Positions 11,436-23,483 of a stretch of DNA of 64,000 bases are shown here, piece after piece. Below the pieces are notes generated by a model. That model did not search any database. It saw only the letters and a list, made by a program, of their open reading frames with translations, and had not been told where the DNA came from. Position 1 is the first letter of the stretch. Each line of letters begins with the position of its first letter. Source of the DNA: Eulemur rufifrons (Eukaryota; Chordata; Mammalia; Primates; Lemuridae); the NCBI RefSeq assembly GCF_041146395.1, contig NC_091010.1, positions 52,100,001 to 52,164,000 of the forward strand, written 5' to 3'. Position numbers and translations under genes: made by a program.

Positions 11436-12654
11436 TTAAAAACAAAACAATGTTAAGCAATTTAACAAAACAAAGATAACAGACACACATATTCATACAT
11501 ACTGTTAACATACAAAATGTTAACTCGTTAAACTGAGTCTTTGTAATAGGCTAAAGTTTATGATTTTTATTGTATGTACTTTTAAATTATTTGCACATAT
11601 TAGCATATGTGTATAATTGTTTCCACAAAAAAATAACAACGAAGAGATAATAATATTTGGGATTGGGTCAAAAGGTAAAATAAGGAAAATTATAAAATTT
11701 TGCAGAAATCTACAAAGGATTGTCTCTAGATAACTGAAATTCAGTTTCCCACCATCTCCTTCTCCCTTCAGTCAGAACCCCAGTTCTGATCACCCGAAAA
11801 AGTGAAGAGAAAAGAAAGCATTAGGCTGAGTAAAATGTTCTGAAACTGCATAGGATCACTGACAAATGTGAAAGGCTTGTCCTTGGTTGGATAAGGTCAA
11901 GTTAAGAGCTTTGGAAGTATTGGTGAAACAAGAAAATCAATAGTTTTATGTATTTAATGTCTCCTCTGCAAGCAAAGTCACAGAAAAACAATGCCACTTG
12001 GTATGTAGTGTTCTATAGCCAGGAGATAAATCCTTTCAAATGATCCAAGTCAGAGGTATACGTTATCTGAGAATTGGCAATTTAGCACGGGCTGATAAGT
12101 CATTTCATTTGATCGAAAAAGTACAGAGAAGAGATGATAAAATGGTACCCAGCGTGTGCTCTCCTGACATGCATATTTTACATGAGTGATTGATGACTGT
12201 TTTTACTTCTCTGCAACATAAATTTATTGCACTACTTCAGATATGAGAATCAAATGTCTTTTACTCATGATTCAACCACACTGAAAATCTTAAATGTCAA
12301 TAGTTGCTGTTTTTTGTTTTTGTTTTTTTTTTTTTTTAATTTGGTAACAACAATGCATTTCCAATGTGGTTGTCCCATATCCAAGTAAAACGCTTATGCA
12401 CTTTCATTCCAGGACTTACTTTTTAACATGCAAGTATAGATATAAACTATTTCTGCAAATTAGTATAATTCACAAACTCTTATATAGTCTCTTTTCACAA
12501 TATAACTCAAATTTGTGATCCCCTTTATGTTGCAATCTTGCTACTGTTATTTAGGTCCTAGATTTGTCCTATTCTAAATAAGTGCTTTTTAAGGGATGTT
12601 TCTAGTCTATTCTTTCCCAACTTCAGTTTATATATAAATGCTAGAGTTTTCTTC
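11436..12654. other. No gene; T-rich run at 12309-12337
   Basis: Unassigned AT-rich sequence with an interrupted T-run (12309-12337) that may be the remains of a retrotransposon tail. No coding signal seen. Confidence 0.4.
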
Positions 12655-13070
12655 TTAAAACACTGTCCTATTACCACCATTCCTTCTTCAAAATTAATTA
12701 ATGGTTCTCTATCATTTTCTTAATCACTCATAAACACCAAAGCGTAACATTAAAAAAACCTCTGTAATCTGGCCCAAGCCTTTTCCACGTATACATATAC
12801 CCTAAATCTGACCACAGTGGATTCTTTACCATTTCCTGAATATATTTGGTGCATTTTATATGTTGCTCTTAATACTATATCTGTAAAGTTCTCCCCCTTT
12901 TAATTTAATCCATGTCTGCTTAGATCGTTCCATTTTTTTAAGGCAAATTTCAAGTGCATCTTCCTCCATGAAGCCTTCTCTGATCATTTCATAGATAGAA
13001 GTGATCTTTCAAGTCTTAAAATACTTAACATTTAGGTTCTATGGTAACTGCTGGCCAAACATTGCGCAGA
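12655..13070 (+). repeat. L2 LINE fragment
   Basis: The order atggttctctatcattttc, cctctgtaatctggccc, caagtgcatcttcctcc, and atgaagccttctctgatc matches the L2 3' region in sense orientation. Strongly diverged. Confidence 0.65.
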
Positions 13071-13188
13071 ATTTGATTCTTGCCCATTTTCTCTCCTAGC
13101 AATTACAAGGACGCAGTTTCCTTCCTAGAATCTATATAGTGCCTAGTCCAGGTCTGGTACACAGAAAGTATCCAATAGAAACATTCTG

Positions 13189-13348
13189 AATTATGGAATA
13201 TGAAATTCCATAATTTCATGTAGCTGTGGCTACAACATAGGGTTTTTATGTAAGAAAAATAAAGTGAATTAATTAGCTGTAAAACCCATGTCACAGTCTC
13301 TGTGCAGACGACCTAGATTCAGCTATGGCTATAACATAGGGTTTTTAT
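13189..13348. repeat. Local inverted repeat and 28-bp direct repeat
   Basis: Arms aattatggaat (13189-13199) and attccataatt (13205-13215) are perfect inverted copies around a 5-base loop. Just after, the 28-base segment 13222-13249 recurs at 13321-13348 with two mismatches (core aacatagggtttttat). No known element explains either. Confidence 0.85.
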
Positions 13349-13874
13349 ACATGAAATCAAATATATAAATGTATATAATTTCTTTCCTAACACCTAAAAT
13401 GCTTCCATTCAATAATTATATTTTTGTTTTAACATTTTTCCTCTTTTACACACACATACACAAAAGGACAGATATCTCTGGGAGGGACAAAGGATTAAGT
13501 TCCTTATATTTTATATTTACCAAATTCCCATCTTTTGACAAAAATTGAGGGTCTCCTAATAGGAGAGCTCTTAGAGGTGCATGAAGGGGACCAGGCTTGA
13601 CCAAAAGTGGGGGGCAGGATCTGAAGATAAACGTCTCCTGATTTCAACACTAATGAGAGTTGTGGTGAGCAATAATAAACAATAATAATTATATAAACTG
13701 AGTGAGGAGAGGCAGGGAGAGATGGAATATTCATCCATGAAGAAAGGTAATGGCAGAAGTCAGCCTCAAATTCTATGGATGGTCCAGTAAGGGAGCATCA
13801 TGCCGAAAATGGCTTTTGAGCCCTTGAAACTAAAAGGTCTTCACTAGAGAAACTGGGGACATGGCAATTTAAAG
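13349..13874. other. No gene or recognised repeat
   Basis: Only short open frames without codon bias; no repeat family recognised. Confidence 0.4.
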
Positions 13875-14098
13875 AAAGCTAATGTGTACCAAGTTCAAAC
13901 TCCATACTTACGTTCATTCTCTTATTTGATCCTCATTTTAAACACGAAAGGTAAATAGTATCACCCTCTTTGTATAGAGACAGTGCTGCATATGTATTCT
14001 TTACAGCACACACAGTTAGAAATTATGTAGCAAGGATTTGGAGCCAGTTCTGACTGATATTAATCCCATGTTTATTTCAGTATACCACGTTGCTCTAT
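13875..14098 (+). repeat. MIR SINE
   Basis: The MIR order is visible: gctaatgtgtacc, cttatttgatcctcatttt, a middle section with the altered polypurine region, acacagttagaaattatg, and tggagccagttctgac. Diverged, nearly full length. Confidence 0.7.
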
Positions 14099-15129
14099 TA
14101 GAGGTTATTTTTCCAGAATAGTTTACTTTAGGCACGATCAAATTTTGGCACATTACAGTTTTCCTCTCCTGGTCTTAGAGCAGACATTAGTACCTCATCC
14201 CAGTACTGTCTGAGCCCATATTTTGCCTCAACATCCTTCTCAATACAGTGACATGAGAGGCCACTGGAAATCAGAGTTCTTCATCTGAGTTAAAAGTTAT
14301 TAGAAATTCCTAATACTAACTTTTCTAGCAGCAATGAAATGAGCAATGTCATCTCTGAGATTCTTTCTGGCCTAGAGGTTATAATAGTAGTAACAACAAC
14401 CAGTTAACCAAACATTCAAAGTCATTTATTCCTAAATCACAACAACTTTCTTTCTCTATGGACATTTAAAGAAATATAAATATATATGGAAACAAAGTTT
14501 CTTCTTGCATACACATGAACTTCAAAACTATTTGCTACTAAACTCATTATGAGAATTTATGATAATAATCACTACCAATTACTCAGCACATTTTAAGTGC
14601 TAAACACCAGACTTTAAAAATATATCATCCCTAATAAAATTGAGTAAGCCTATTTGCAATATTTTCTACTCCCTGCTTTCCAGATCACCAAGGTTCATCT
14701 GACAGGCCATTCTGGTTACAAAAATGTTCTCTTTCTCTCCAATTTGTCTTTGTGTAACTTTTTACAAATATGCACATTTATTTGAAGATGAGGTCCTTCA
14801 CACATAGAGAATAGTTCTTTGGTCCAAGTTACCTATTTGTTATTTGCCTGAAACTCCCATGAAGTTTTTTAAAGTTTATTTGTAAGAAATCAAACTAGAG
14901 GCCCCACAGCAACCTGTGTAGGTATCTGAACAAAGGTGCCATCTGGAATAGACAGTTATTTGGAAGTGACAGAGCATATGATAACTAAATACTGGGTCCA
15001 TTATTTAACCAATAAATCTCACCTTTATCTTCCTTATTTTTTGGAGTATAAATCACATTTATCAATTTATATTGCTTAATATACTTCAACAGATTCCTAG
15101 TTCTCTTAGAATATTTGAGATATAAAATG
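14099..15129. other. Mostly unassigned; MIR scrap at 14555-14625
   Basis: The short stretch 14555-14625 (aataatcactaccaattact then cattttaagtgctaaacacc) looks like a MIR 5' fragment. Nothing else is recognised and no coding frame is supported. Confidence 0.4.
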
Positions 15130-15490
15130 TTTTCCTGGCCCAGCTTCCACCCACTTCTTCCACTTTAGCTTTCACCTTATCTTTACCTTTCTTTGCATTG
15201 CTTATAATGGCCTTGTGTTGTTGTTTAATACCTGCTGCTCTTCTTTTCTCTGTGAATCTTTACTTCTTATTCTTGCTGCTTGGAATATGCATTCCACGTT
15301 GTTTCTCAGGAATGGGTTACTCTTCACCTTTGAGGTCCCAACTCACATGACACCAGCCCTGCCTATAGGCTCCTCTACCTCATCACCCCTCCTATCACCT
15401 TCGGAGATTGTCTCACAACTTGTATCTTTTGTTGATTGTTTATGAGCTTATGAGATTTTTCTCACAATACAAAGTTATTGTATTTATCTT
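15130..15490 (+). repeat. L2 LINE fragment
   Basis: Sense-orientation L2 text: gctgcttggaatatgcattcc, tttgaggtcccaactcac and tgtctcacaacttgtatc. It meets a minus-strand L2 end at about 15496, so two L2 copies lie tail to tail. Confidence 0.65.
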
Positions 15491-15495
15491 ACTTT

Positions 15496-15644
15496 CATCC
15501 ATTCATTACATCCTTAAATATTTATTGAGCACCTGTTATATGTCAGACACTTTTCTAAGCATTGTCTATACAGGAGTAAACATGAAGTCCTTGCCCTCAT
15601 AAGTGCATCTTCTGTCAGAGGGAAATAAGGAAAGAAAAACCAGC
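15496..15644 (-). repeat. L2 LINE, 3' end (part 1, split by DNA transposon)
   Basis: Reverse complement of the L2 3' terminus: cattcattacatcctt, atatttattgagcacctg, ttatatgtcagacact, caggagtaaacatg and gtccttgccctcat. The L2 stops at the left terminus of the inserted transposon and continues at 16303. Confidence 0.75.
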
Positions 15645-16302
15645 TATAATGAGTTCTCATTATTTATGGTAGTTATGTTCTGTAAAGTCACTGCAAACAC
15701 TGAATTAGTGAATACTGAACCTTTGTTCTTAGAGGAAATACAGGTTAGTTTCCTGCAAGCTTCGTTTCATGACATTTTCATCAAGCAATCACTTTATAAC
15801 TTTGTTTTAGAGTGTGTTTCTATTTAAAAATACATTATTTAATATAAATTTTTGATTTATTAACATTGAACTCATGGCCAATGGCACTTTAACTCATCCC
15901 TGAATGAAGCTTATCTAACATGTTTTCTCAGTAAGGCATATCACGTCTTCTTGCACTTAGTAACACTAGACAGCACATAAGCACCATGCTTAGGGGCCCT
16001 TGTTAACAGCAAAATCACTAACAAAAAGTACAAAAATGATAGAAATGTGTCACTAAATAGACTACAAAAAGGACATTTGTTTACTTGTAGTATGAGAGCT
16101 TAAGTAAGAAAGCGGAGCATCTCCTTGTTAGACCTCAGCTGAGAATGTGCACATTGACCTACTCAATGTTTTTCACCACTCTGCAGTTATCTGTGAATGA
16201 CCATGAAAATGCCAAGAGTATTGACTGGGAGGTTACGAATAAACTTTATCAAGTAGGAAAATTCTCAAATATTGAATCCTTGAATAATGAGAATCAACTG
16301 TA
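15645..16302. mobile_element. Non-autonomous DNA transposon (Tigger-like)
   Basis: The left end tataatgagttctcattatt and right end aataatgagaatcaactgta form inverted termini around ttctcattatt, both bounded by TA. Internal landmarks: ttatgttctgtaaagtcac, gaggaaatacaggttag, attgaactcatggcc, ctcagtaaggcatatcac, cattgacctactcaatg and ataaactttatcaagtagg. At about 660 bp with no transposase, it is a non-autonomous copy. Flanking L2 halves confirm both boundaries. The Tigger assignment rests on TA ends and family memory. Confidence 0.75.
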
Positions 16303-17260
16303 ATGACAGACAATTAGAAGTATGAGAAATAGTAAGAAGAAAGATTTAAAGGCAGAGTAAAGAAGGTGAATGTATTATTCTGGAATCCTTGGTCACAGAA
16401 GGCCACTATGATAAGATGAAATTTAAATAGAAAGTTAAATAAAATGAAAGAAAGAGTTATGCAGGCATTTGTAGGGAAGAACATACCAAGCAAAGACCAC
16501 ATGCAGAACCCGGTGGAGAAAATGTGCTTGGAGTGAAAGGAGTTGGAGGAGATGACATAGTACAGTTGGGAAGGGAAGTATTGGTGCAGGCAGACAACGT
16601 GGAGCCTTGGACTTAATTATTGGGGCTGTGGTTTTTATCTAGAATGGAATGGAAAATCATTAGAGGGTTCTGAGAAGGACAGCATCACTATCTAACATTT
16701 GTTAAAGTTTCCTTCTGGCTGCTTTGTGGGAAATCGAATGTACAGGTCAGTGTCGGAAGCTAAGAGACCAATCGGAAATGATTACAATATTCCAAGTAAG
16801 AAAATTTGTTGGCCTAGTGTAGGGTAACAGTAGAGATAATATTTAGAAGTCAGGAATTGGGAATATATTTCACAGCTTCTGTTAAGAAAATTTATCTTGC
16901 ATTTGATACAGCAAAGTAAAGGAGATAGACAGGGCAGGAAGGGAGTGGGCAGATAAAGAGAGAGAGAATAATGGCTCCAAGATTTTTTGCCAGATTGACT
17001 AGAATAATGAAGTTAGCATTGTGTAAGACGGAAAGGAGCAGAGAAGAATAGATTGGCAGAGACATGAGTGGTGAGTGGAGAACAAGAGCTCAATTTTGAA
17101 CAGTTATTAATAATTGGAGGTGCACTGATCATCCAGTGAAAATGCCAATCAGATATACGAAATCTGAAATTCAAGGGATAGGTCCAGACTAAGAAAATTT
17201 GGGAGCCATTATTAGGGCTTTGATTTTCATCTAGAGTGAGATGAAAAATCATTGATATAT
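16303..17260 (-). repeat. L2 LINE (part 2, continues after the transposon)
   Basis: Reverse-complement L2 3' region: gcaaagaccacatgcag, ggagccttggacttaatt, tcattagagggttctgag, ccttctggctgctttgtgg, gattttttgccagattgac, aatttgggagccattatt. The order is collinear with the piece at 15496-15644, so this was one L2 before the insertion. Confidence 0.75.
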
Positions 17261-19849
17261 TTAATATTAAGCCCTGAGATTGATGAGATTGATGAAGGAG
17301 TAACTAGAAGTAGAGATGTGAAGAGATCTGAGGACAATGAAGGGTAAGTTTCAAGAGAGGGAGAATCGTATCAGTCTTAAGTGATCCTTATAAACCTAAT
17401 ACCAGTGTAAGTGTCTGTCCAATAATATCCTCAGTAAATAATGTCGAATTATTTTTTGAGAATACATTAAAATTCTTATACTGACAAAAAGAGTGGATGT
17501 TTCCTGCTTTTTAAATTAACTTTTAAATATGTTTTCTATGTGTCTGTGGAACCAGAAAGAATAATTTTTCAATAGTGAAGTACTCTGGATTAGGTTCATT
17601 TTTTCCTGTATTTCATGTTATTTAAACAGAATTCCTATCTTCTTGCATGTGATTTTTCAGAGAGACATTGTTTCTGTAAATCTAAGCTGATGGTTAGGGT
17701 AAAAAAAGAATTGTTCCCAAAATGTCAATCAAGCAGAGGAAGTTTATTCTCTGGTTTGACTTTCCATACCCACTTTGAGACTAATAACTTTTCTGAAATA
17801 ACAAGATAATTACTGTTGTTGTTATGTCTCGAGCTAGTACAGAAGCAATTTTTAAATGTTAATTCCTGTGTTGGCTCATCAGCATTTCATCTTTCTTTTA
17901 CAAAGGTTATTGTATCCCCTAACTGAGTGCAGCCTTCTCAGGAAAATGAGCCCATCTGAGTCGTCATTAGACTCCAGTCTCAGAGACATCAAAAGGAGAA
18001 ATACAAGAGACAAGGCAGCCCATAGCCCTGCTGTAGGCGTTCCCCTGTTGTATTGTACACATCACAGATTTACATTTTCAAAAATAAAATTAGGTGTTAT
18101 CCTGAAGCCTTTAAACCCAACTTAAGATTAATAAACGTCCCTATCCTGGTCCCTAAATTTGTTTAGGCATCTAGGAACTTTCCAACATAATCCAGACGTT
18201 CACTTAAATAACTGCATTTCCAATTCTTATCTTCTAACATCATTGAATTACTTTTCATCATTCACCCACTTTAAAGAAAGGTTCCAGTTCAGAGCTGGAG
18301 ATTTAGTCCAGAGGTTTACTAGTTTCTCTGTAGCTGCAGAAATGCAGGTGCCTTTTGTTAAAATCAAGTATGCTCGCTGCTTTATTATGTGAATTTTGTC
18401 CACTTATAAGCTCTTAGTGGATGAGAATAACTTGTTCTTCTCCTCCTAAAGCTCATGGAAGAGTATTCCCCAAATGTTTATCAAATAGATATCTTTAAAT
18501 CACTTTTACATCATAATTTTACTTTGACACATCTGATTTCTTATGGAGAAAGAGAATAGCCTCCTTAGCAGTGTCCAATAACTCCTTGTTAAGAGACTTT
18601 CTCTAAAGAGATCAGGAGACATCAGCAAACAGTTTGAGTTAGAGGCGAAGTAATGATTACATCATATTTCATGAACATTTAAAATAGTGCCTTTACAACG
18701 TCACCCTTGCTAATAATATCAAATAGAAGATCTGGAATGAGATACCGCATTTCTCTTTTGAGATATCAGTATCTTGAGACAAGAGTGCCTCTGAATGACT
18801 CACAATTACTGTATTTCTTCATCCATTCTTCAACAAATATCTATAGAGCATCATGGATATGCCCAGGATGGTATGTGTGCAAGTGCTTTGTTAAGGGTAT
18901 TATCATTTTATGAAGAAGATGTCTCTAACCTGTGGCACTGTCATTAGGAAGGATTCAAAGGCCTTTCTCTGCGTAGAGTGAATAGAGTGTCTGCTGATCT
19001 GAGATATTAATACATCCTTCATAATCAGCTAAGGATGAGGACCTTCATTTGAGTAAGAAACTCAAATGGAGCTGAAGGACTCCAAGTAGGCAGCAGAGTT
19101 GAAAGTAGATGTTTACACTCACTTGAATTAGAAGTAATATGAATAATGGACAAACTTTCAGGTGGCAGGAAATAGGTGAAGCAGTCTCAGATAAAAAGCA
19201 TTCGCTGGGAGGGAAAATAATCTAAGAATGAGCTTGTAAAGATGTTCTAAATCCAAAGTCCGCATGGCACTTACAATTGTAGCAGGGCCTTGTGCTGTGT
19301 AAGCTTAACTCATTGCATGACTTATTTATGTCCTTTCCACTGTTACTTAGTATTTACAATAATTCTTTTTGAAAATCCCAGCTTCTTAGGGATGTGCTAG
19401 TTGAAGGATAGAAAAGAGGCTGGGTATGGTGATGAGAATAAAAATCAAAAAGAGAAAAGCTTTGTACCTACCTGCGTGGCTTGCTACAAATTCATATTCC
19501 TGGGCTCCCTTCAGACATACTAAAATCAGAATTCATGGAGAGAACCCAGAAATTATTATTTTTATAAAGTATGCCAAGTGATTTCTGAGGTCACTAAAAG
19601 TTGATCCTTCTATCCAAGAAACAGTTAAAACTCAGAACTATCACCATCACCTTCCCTTTCTACTCAGTGACATTACACTGGACAAGTATCTCTGCCAGGT
19701 ACTCTAGATTCAATGTTTTCTTTACAAAAATAGATTTTTTTCTCTTATGAGTTTTTGTCAATGGATTTTAATTTCACCACATTCCCTAAAATATTAAGGA
19801 GAGGTAATTCTAACCCTCAGAAAAGTAAATTTGTATAACTCTTTACCTA
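17261..19849. other. Long stretch without gene or recognised repeat
   Basis: About 2.6 kb of AT-rich sequence. A 10-bp tandem (gagattgatgagattgatg) lies at about 17276-17296. Open frames up to 89 codons at 17856-18125 show no motifs, signal or repeat homology. Ancient repeats too decayed to recognise are possible. Confidence 0.4.
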
Positions 19850-20170
19850 GCCAACATCTACTTATTTTGTTACTCAATTCAGATACCAACTTTTCCTGGA
19901 ATCTTTCCCTTAACCCCCAGCCCACTTCAGTCTAAATTAGGTGTCCATCTTTTATAGTCTTAGGATATCTTATATTTAATACTGAGACACTGGGGTAGAA
20001 GTATCTATTTGCATGTCTGTTTCCTAAACCAAAGCACCTTTAAATCAGATTTTGGATTATTTGTCATTTGTATTTTTCCAGCGTCTCAAGCAGCACTTGG
20101 AACATGATAAGTGCTCAATACATGTCATTTAAGAACAAAGATGCATGCATGAATAAATGCATGAAAATAT
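19850..20170 (+). repeat. L2 LINE 3' end
   Basis: Sense L2 text: caactttccctggaatc-like at 19890-19905, atttgcatgtctgtttcc, then cttggaacatgataagtgctcaat. It ends with atgcatgaataaatgcatg, the decayed GAATGAATGAA-type terminus. Confidence 0.7.
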
Positions 20171-21714
20171 GGTTCTGAAAGGAACATTGAACCAAGTAAG
20201 ACTGAAACTACAATTCTAGGAACTAGAGTTTCATTTTTTAGTTGACTCTTAAGGACACGGACAGACTTATCTGGGAAACAGTTCAGATTACCTGAGTTGT
20301 GTAGTACCTTGAGAAAATGAAACCTAATAGTTACCTTGCCACCACATCTATTTCCTAAAGCAGCTGAAGAGAACAGCCAAACCCACTGTTCTTTGCTTTG
20401 GTTCCAAGGTGACTAATGTCTTCAGGATTTTACCAACAGCAGCAACTAATCACAGATGTGGAGGTGGGGAGTTGTTGTTTTTTGGGGTTTTTTTTTATTT
20501 GTTTGTTTTACTAAATGTGTCTCCTATTTGCCTTGCAATGTACAGACTGGAAAATGCAATTAACCAACTTAAGAACTATAGAATAATGAACAAAGAACCC
20601 AAGAAGCTGGGAAAGAAACTTAGAATTGTTACTCTTTCATGGGCCTTTTGTCCTCTCGACACATATATACCACAGCAGTACATTTAACTATACACAGCAC
20701 AAACATTTAAGAAAAACAATGTATTTGCTACCATGTCAAGGTTATTTTGTTTGTTTTCACATGGCACAATGTTAGATCGTGCTATGAGAGCATGTTTGCA
20801 ATGGAGGGCAAATTCCTCAGCTCATTTCTGCCGAGTGGCCTCAGACTTACCAGCTCAGCCACTAATAAGCTCTAGTCTAGTAACTTTTACACAAGTAATC
20901 AATGAAAGGTAGACTCTCACTGGTCTAGGTACAGGAGCAGGGGAAAAAAAAAAAAACACCAGGTTTCCCAGCAGTAGTACACTGAAAGTAAGTGGGATAT
21001 AGTTTGGCTCACAGTGGCTCATTAAGTAAACTCATAAATAAAGAATGTCTGTCAAGGATGAAGATGAGAAGAACAACTTATGTTAGCCACCAAGTTAGCT
21101 AGAGATTGCCCCTTCAAGATTCTAGTTTTTCTGCTCTAATTTAATGCATTTTTTATTTTACTTTTTTTCCCCCAGAGCACAATTTGAACACTTTGAATAT
21201 GGGTTCTGGTTTTGCTTAATAGCAACAATTCAACCTTAGGGATTGTTTTTCTGATGTTCTATTAATAGTTGAGAGGACCAAAATTAAGTTCGGTGCTATT
21301 AGCTTCAAAATCTCCTCTAAGATTTCCTCCTTAAACTGAAAACCTTGACCCAAGCATAGAATAGGATCACAGCTCTCCATAGAATCCGATCTGGAAACCT
21401 TGGAGCCAGGAAGACCCCTGCTAGGAAAGAATCTCAGGAGCACCTGGAGACCATTCTTTACAGTCTTTCCAGACAGGTAACATGAAAATGGGTGCTCTGG
21501 CACACCCACAGGTCATTAAAATACGAGAAAGCCATGAACGTAAGCCAACATTCACCATGCATATAAACCACACCATGCAAAGTTTGCTCAACCTTACCCC
21601 AAAAGGGAGGCAGCCGAGCCATGCAGGCAGCATCACTGATGATCCCAATGTCCCATACTTCCATAATAATTTTTTAAAATTTATTCAATAGTTACATTGA
21701 AAGCCAAAGGAGAC
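20171..21714. other. No gene; repeat-free stretch at 21217-21690
   Basis: T-rich (20480-20510) and A-rich (20942-20956) runs are present. The part 21217-21690 is less AT-rich, retains a few CpG sites and matches no repeat I know. No frame is convincing as coding. Confidence 0.4.
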
Positions 21715-21850
21715 TTTATTAATAATAGTAACAACAATGGTCACTGTTTTGTAGGGCTTTTTAATTTCCAGGCACAATTGCTAACTTTTATATATAATCT
21801 CATTTAATCTTCTCAAACTATGGAGCAGGAATTATTCTTACTCTCCTGTT
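21715..21850 (+). repeat. MIR SINE fragment
   Basis: ataatagtaacaacaatgg, ttccaggcacaattgctaac and aatctcatttaatcttctc follow the 5' half of MIR. Confidence 0.6.
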
Positions 21851-22026
21851 TCTCTGTTTTCTTTATTTAATTTCACTTTTGATTTAAAAAGTAATACACA
21901 CAAATAACAACATGTTAAATGGAACAAAGAGGATAAATGTGACTTTTCTGGGAGATCTGTAGTCTCCCAGACAACTTCTACAGAAGAATCATTATAACCA
22001 ATTTCTTGGTCATTCTTCCAGAAATA

Positions 22027-22070
22027 GTCTCTCTCTCTCTCTCCATATATATATATATGTATATATATAT
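22027..22070. repeat. (CT)n followed by (TA)n microsatellite
   Basis: CT dinucleotides at 22027-22043 run into a TA/TG stretch ending at about 22070. Confidence 0.95.
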
Positions 22071-22289
22071 CAGAAAATATATAATTTTCATGCAGCTGGG
22101 TAGATATTATGCACTATCTCATACAGTTTGTCTTTTATACTTAACTGTTCATATTGAATATTCTGTCTCATCAGCACATAAAAGCCCTACCAGATTCTTT
22201 TTAACAGCGTCATAGGTTACATTCACCACAATTTATTTAATCACATCATCTCGATGAATATCCAGCACAGTAATAATACAAGAATAGAA

Positions 22290-22460
22290 ACAACCTAAGT
22301 GTTTTGTGTATTAGCTAGTTTAACCTTCACAATTTACTCATGGAGATATTAACTTTATTTTATAGATGGGGCAGCAGAATCTTCAGAGAGGTCGATAATT
22401 TATGTGAGGTCACAGAGCCAGGATATAGAACCTGTGTACTTAACCATGATGCCTGCCCAT
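22290..22460 (+). repeat. MIR SINE
   Basis: tttaaccttcacaatttac, ttttatagatggggcagcag, gtcacagagccaggatata and ctgtgtacttaaccatg match the MIR core and 3' half in order. Confidence 0.75.
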
Positions 22461-22551
22461 CCTTTCCTTTATTTCTTTGTTTATTTCTGATTTTCTCTCT
22501 GGTTCTCCCCTTTCTTGCTCTTTTCATCACTCCCCCTACCCCCAACTCTAT

Positions 22552-22582
22552 CCCCCCCCCCCCCACACACACACACACACAC
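22552..22582. repeat. Poly-C followed by (CA)n microsatellite
   Basis: A C run at about 22552-22564 continues into nine CA units. Confidence 0.95.
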
Positions 22583-22616
22583 GCCCAGTTATTTTTTCTT
22601 CCTTCTCCTTTGCAGG

Positions 22617-22713
22617 TCGGTTGAGTACACCAGCATAGCACAGTTACATCAAACCCAGAGTCAACGTATTCACAACTCTCAAAGCAAGAGCCCCTCCTTA
22701 AGAAGAAACAGTG
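22617..22713 (+). other. Speculative exon-like segment
   Basis: A pyrimidine-rich tract and tttgcag at about 22609-22616 resemble a 3' splice site. A frame stays open from 22515 to 22928, and a plausible donor (ctg then gtaaag) follows at 22713-22719. The encoded residues include VEYTSIAQLHQTQSQRIHNS and match no family I recognise. There is no neighbouring exon, and the tract is also explained by pyrimidine-rich simple sequence. This is most likely chance. Confidence 0.1.
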
Positions 22714-22810
22714 CTGGTAAAGGTTCTATCACACCTGAGAAATTCTGTTCAAGTATCTCATTCACAGTGAAGGAGCTGCCTGAACGTACAGGGCTGGTCC
22801 CCTCACACAT

Positions 22811-22864
22811 GCCTCCTCTTCCTTCTCCTCCTCTTCCTTCTCCTCCTCTTCTCCCCCTTCTCCT
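22811..22864. repeat. Pyrimidine-rich (CTCCTCTTC)n tract
   Basis: Imperfect tandem copies of ctcctcttccttctc on the plus strand. It accounts for the low-complexity proline/serine-rich open frame here. Confidence 0.9.
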
Positions 22865-22993
22865 ATTTTCTGTCCTCTTCATTTTTCTTTATATTCTTCT
22901 TCTTCCAACCATCTGGAGTTCTGGTTAATCCCATGTCATAAATAGATATCTTTAATTCAGGGAGAAATTAAGATATGCAACCACATAAGCAGA

Positions 22994-22995
<2 letters not shown>

Positions 22996-23026
<31 letters not shown>
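22996..23026. repeat. Poly-T run of 31 bases
   Basis: An uninterrupted T run with no SINE or LINE body beside it on either side that I can recognise. Confidence 0.95.
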
Positions 23027-23028
<2 letters not shown>

Positions 23029-23424
23029 CCATATGTGCTCAAAATCTCTTTCATCCCTAATCAAATCATTAAGTTGTTTGGTATTAGTGTTTTGTTATTT
23101 TGTTTCATTTGTTGATTAGGAGGTTTTCCTCCTGACGTTGTTGGGCTTAGTCTGTTCATATCCAGAGCCCTTGCTCGTCACTGCTGCTCTGTCATGTCAC
23201 CGTCCCAGGGACTGATCAGTGACTGGTTTCAATGTTTGCAGAATGGCCCTGCCCTATGCACACGGCTGTGAGATACCTGTGCATCACGTACTGCTTTGTA
23301 CCTCTGGCTTTCCTGTCCATGACTCATAAAACAATGTCCTCTCACCAAATGAGCAGGGTTGGATAAAGAGGAGTCTGAGTAGAAGAAAGCCAGGTATGTC
23401 ATAAAACATATCATTAACAGCAAT
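23027..23424. other. No gene or recognised repeat
   Basis: About 400 bases after the poly-T run with no recognised family and no supported coding frame. Confidence 0.4.
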
Positions 23425-23483
23425 GAGAAAGACTAATAATTGTTGAGCACTTGCTACATCCCAGACTGTTTCTGTGTATGTAT
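23425..23483 (+). repeat. MIR SINE, left part (split by MLT1)
   Basis: aataattgttgagcacttgc, tacatcccagactg is the MIR 5' portion. It stops at the MLT1 boundary and resumes near 23920. Confidence 0.65.

Noticed and set aside
22679..22882. Arg/Gly-rich minus-strand frame
   Set aside because: It is the complement of the pyrimidine-rich tract; the RGG-like text is a composition artefact.
22515..22928. 137-codon frame as a protein gene
   Set aside because: Spans poly-C/CA and CTCCTCTTC simple repeats, giving proline/serine/leucine-rich low-complexity text, and has no homology.
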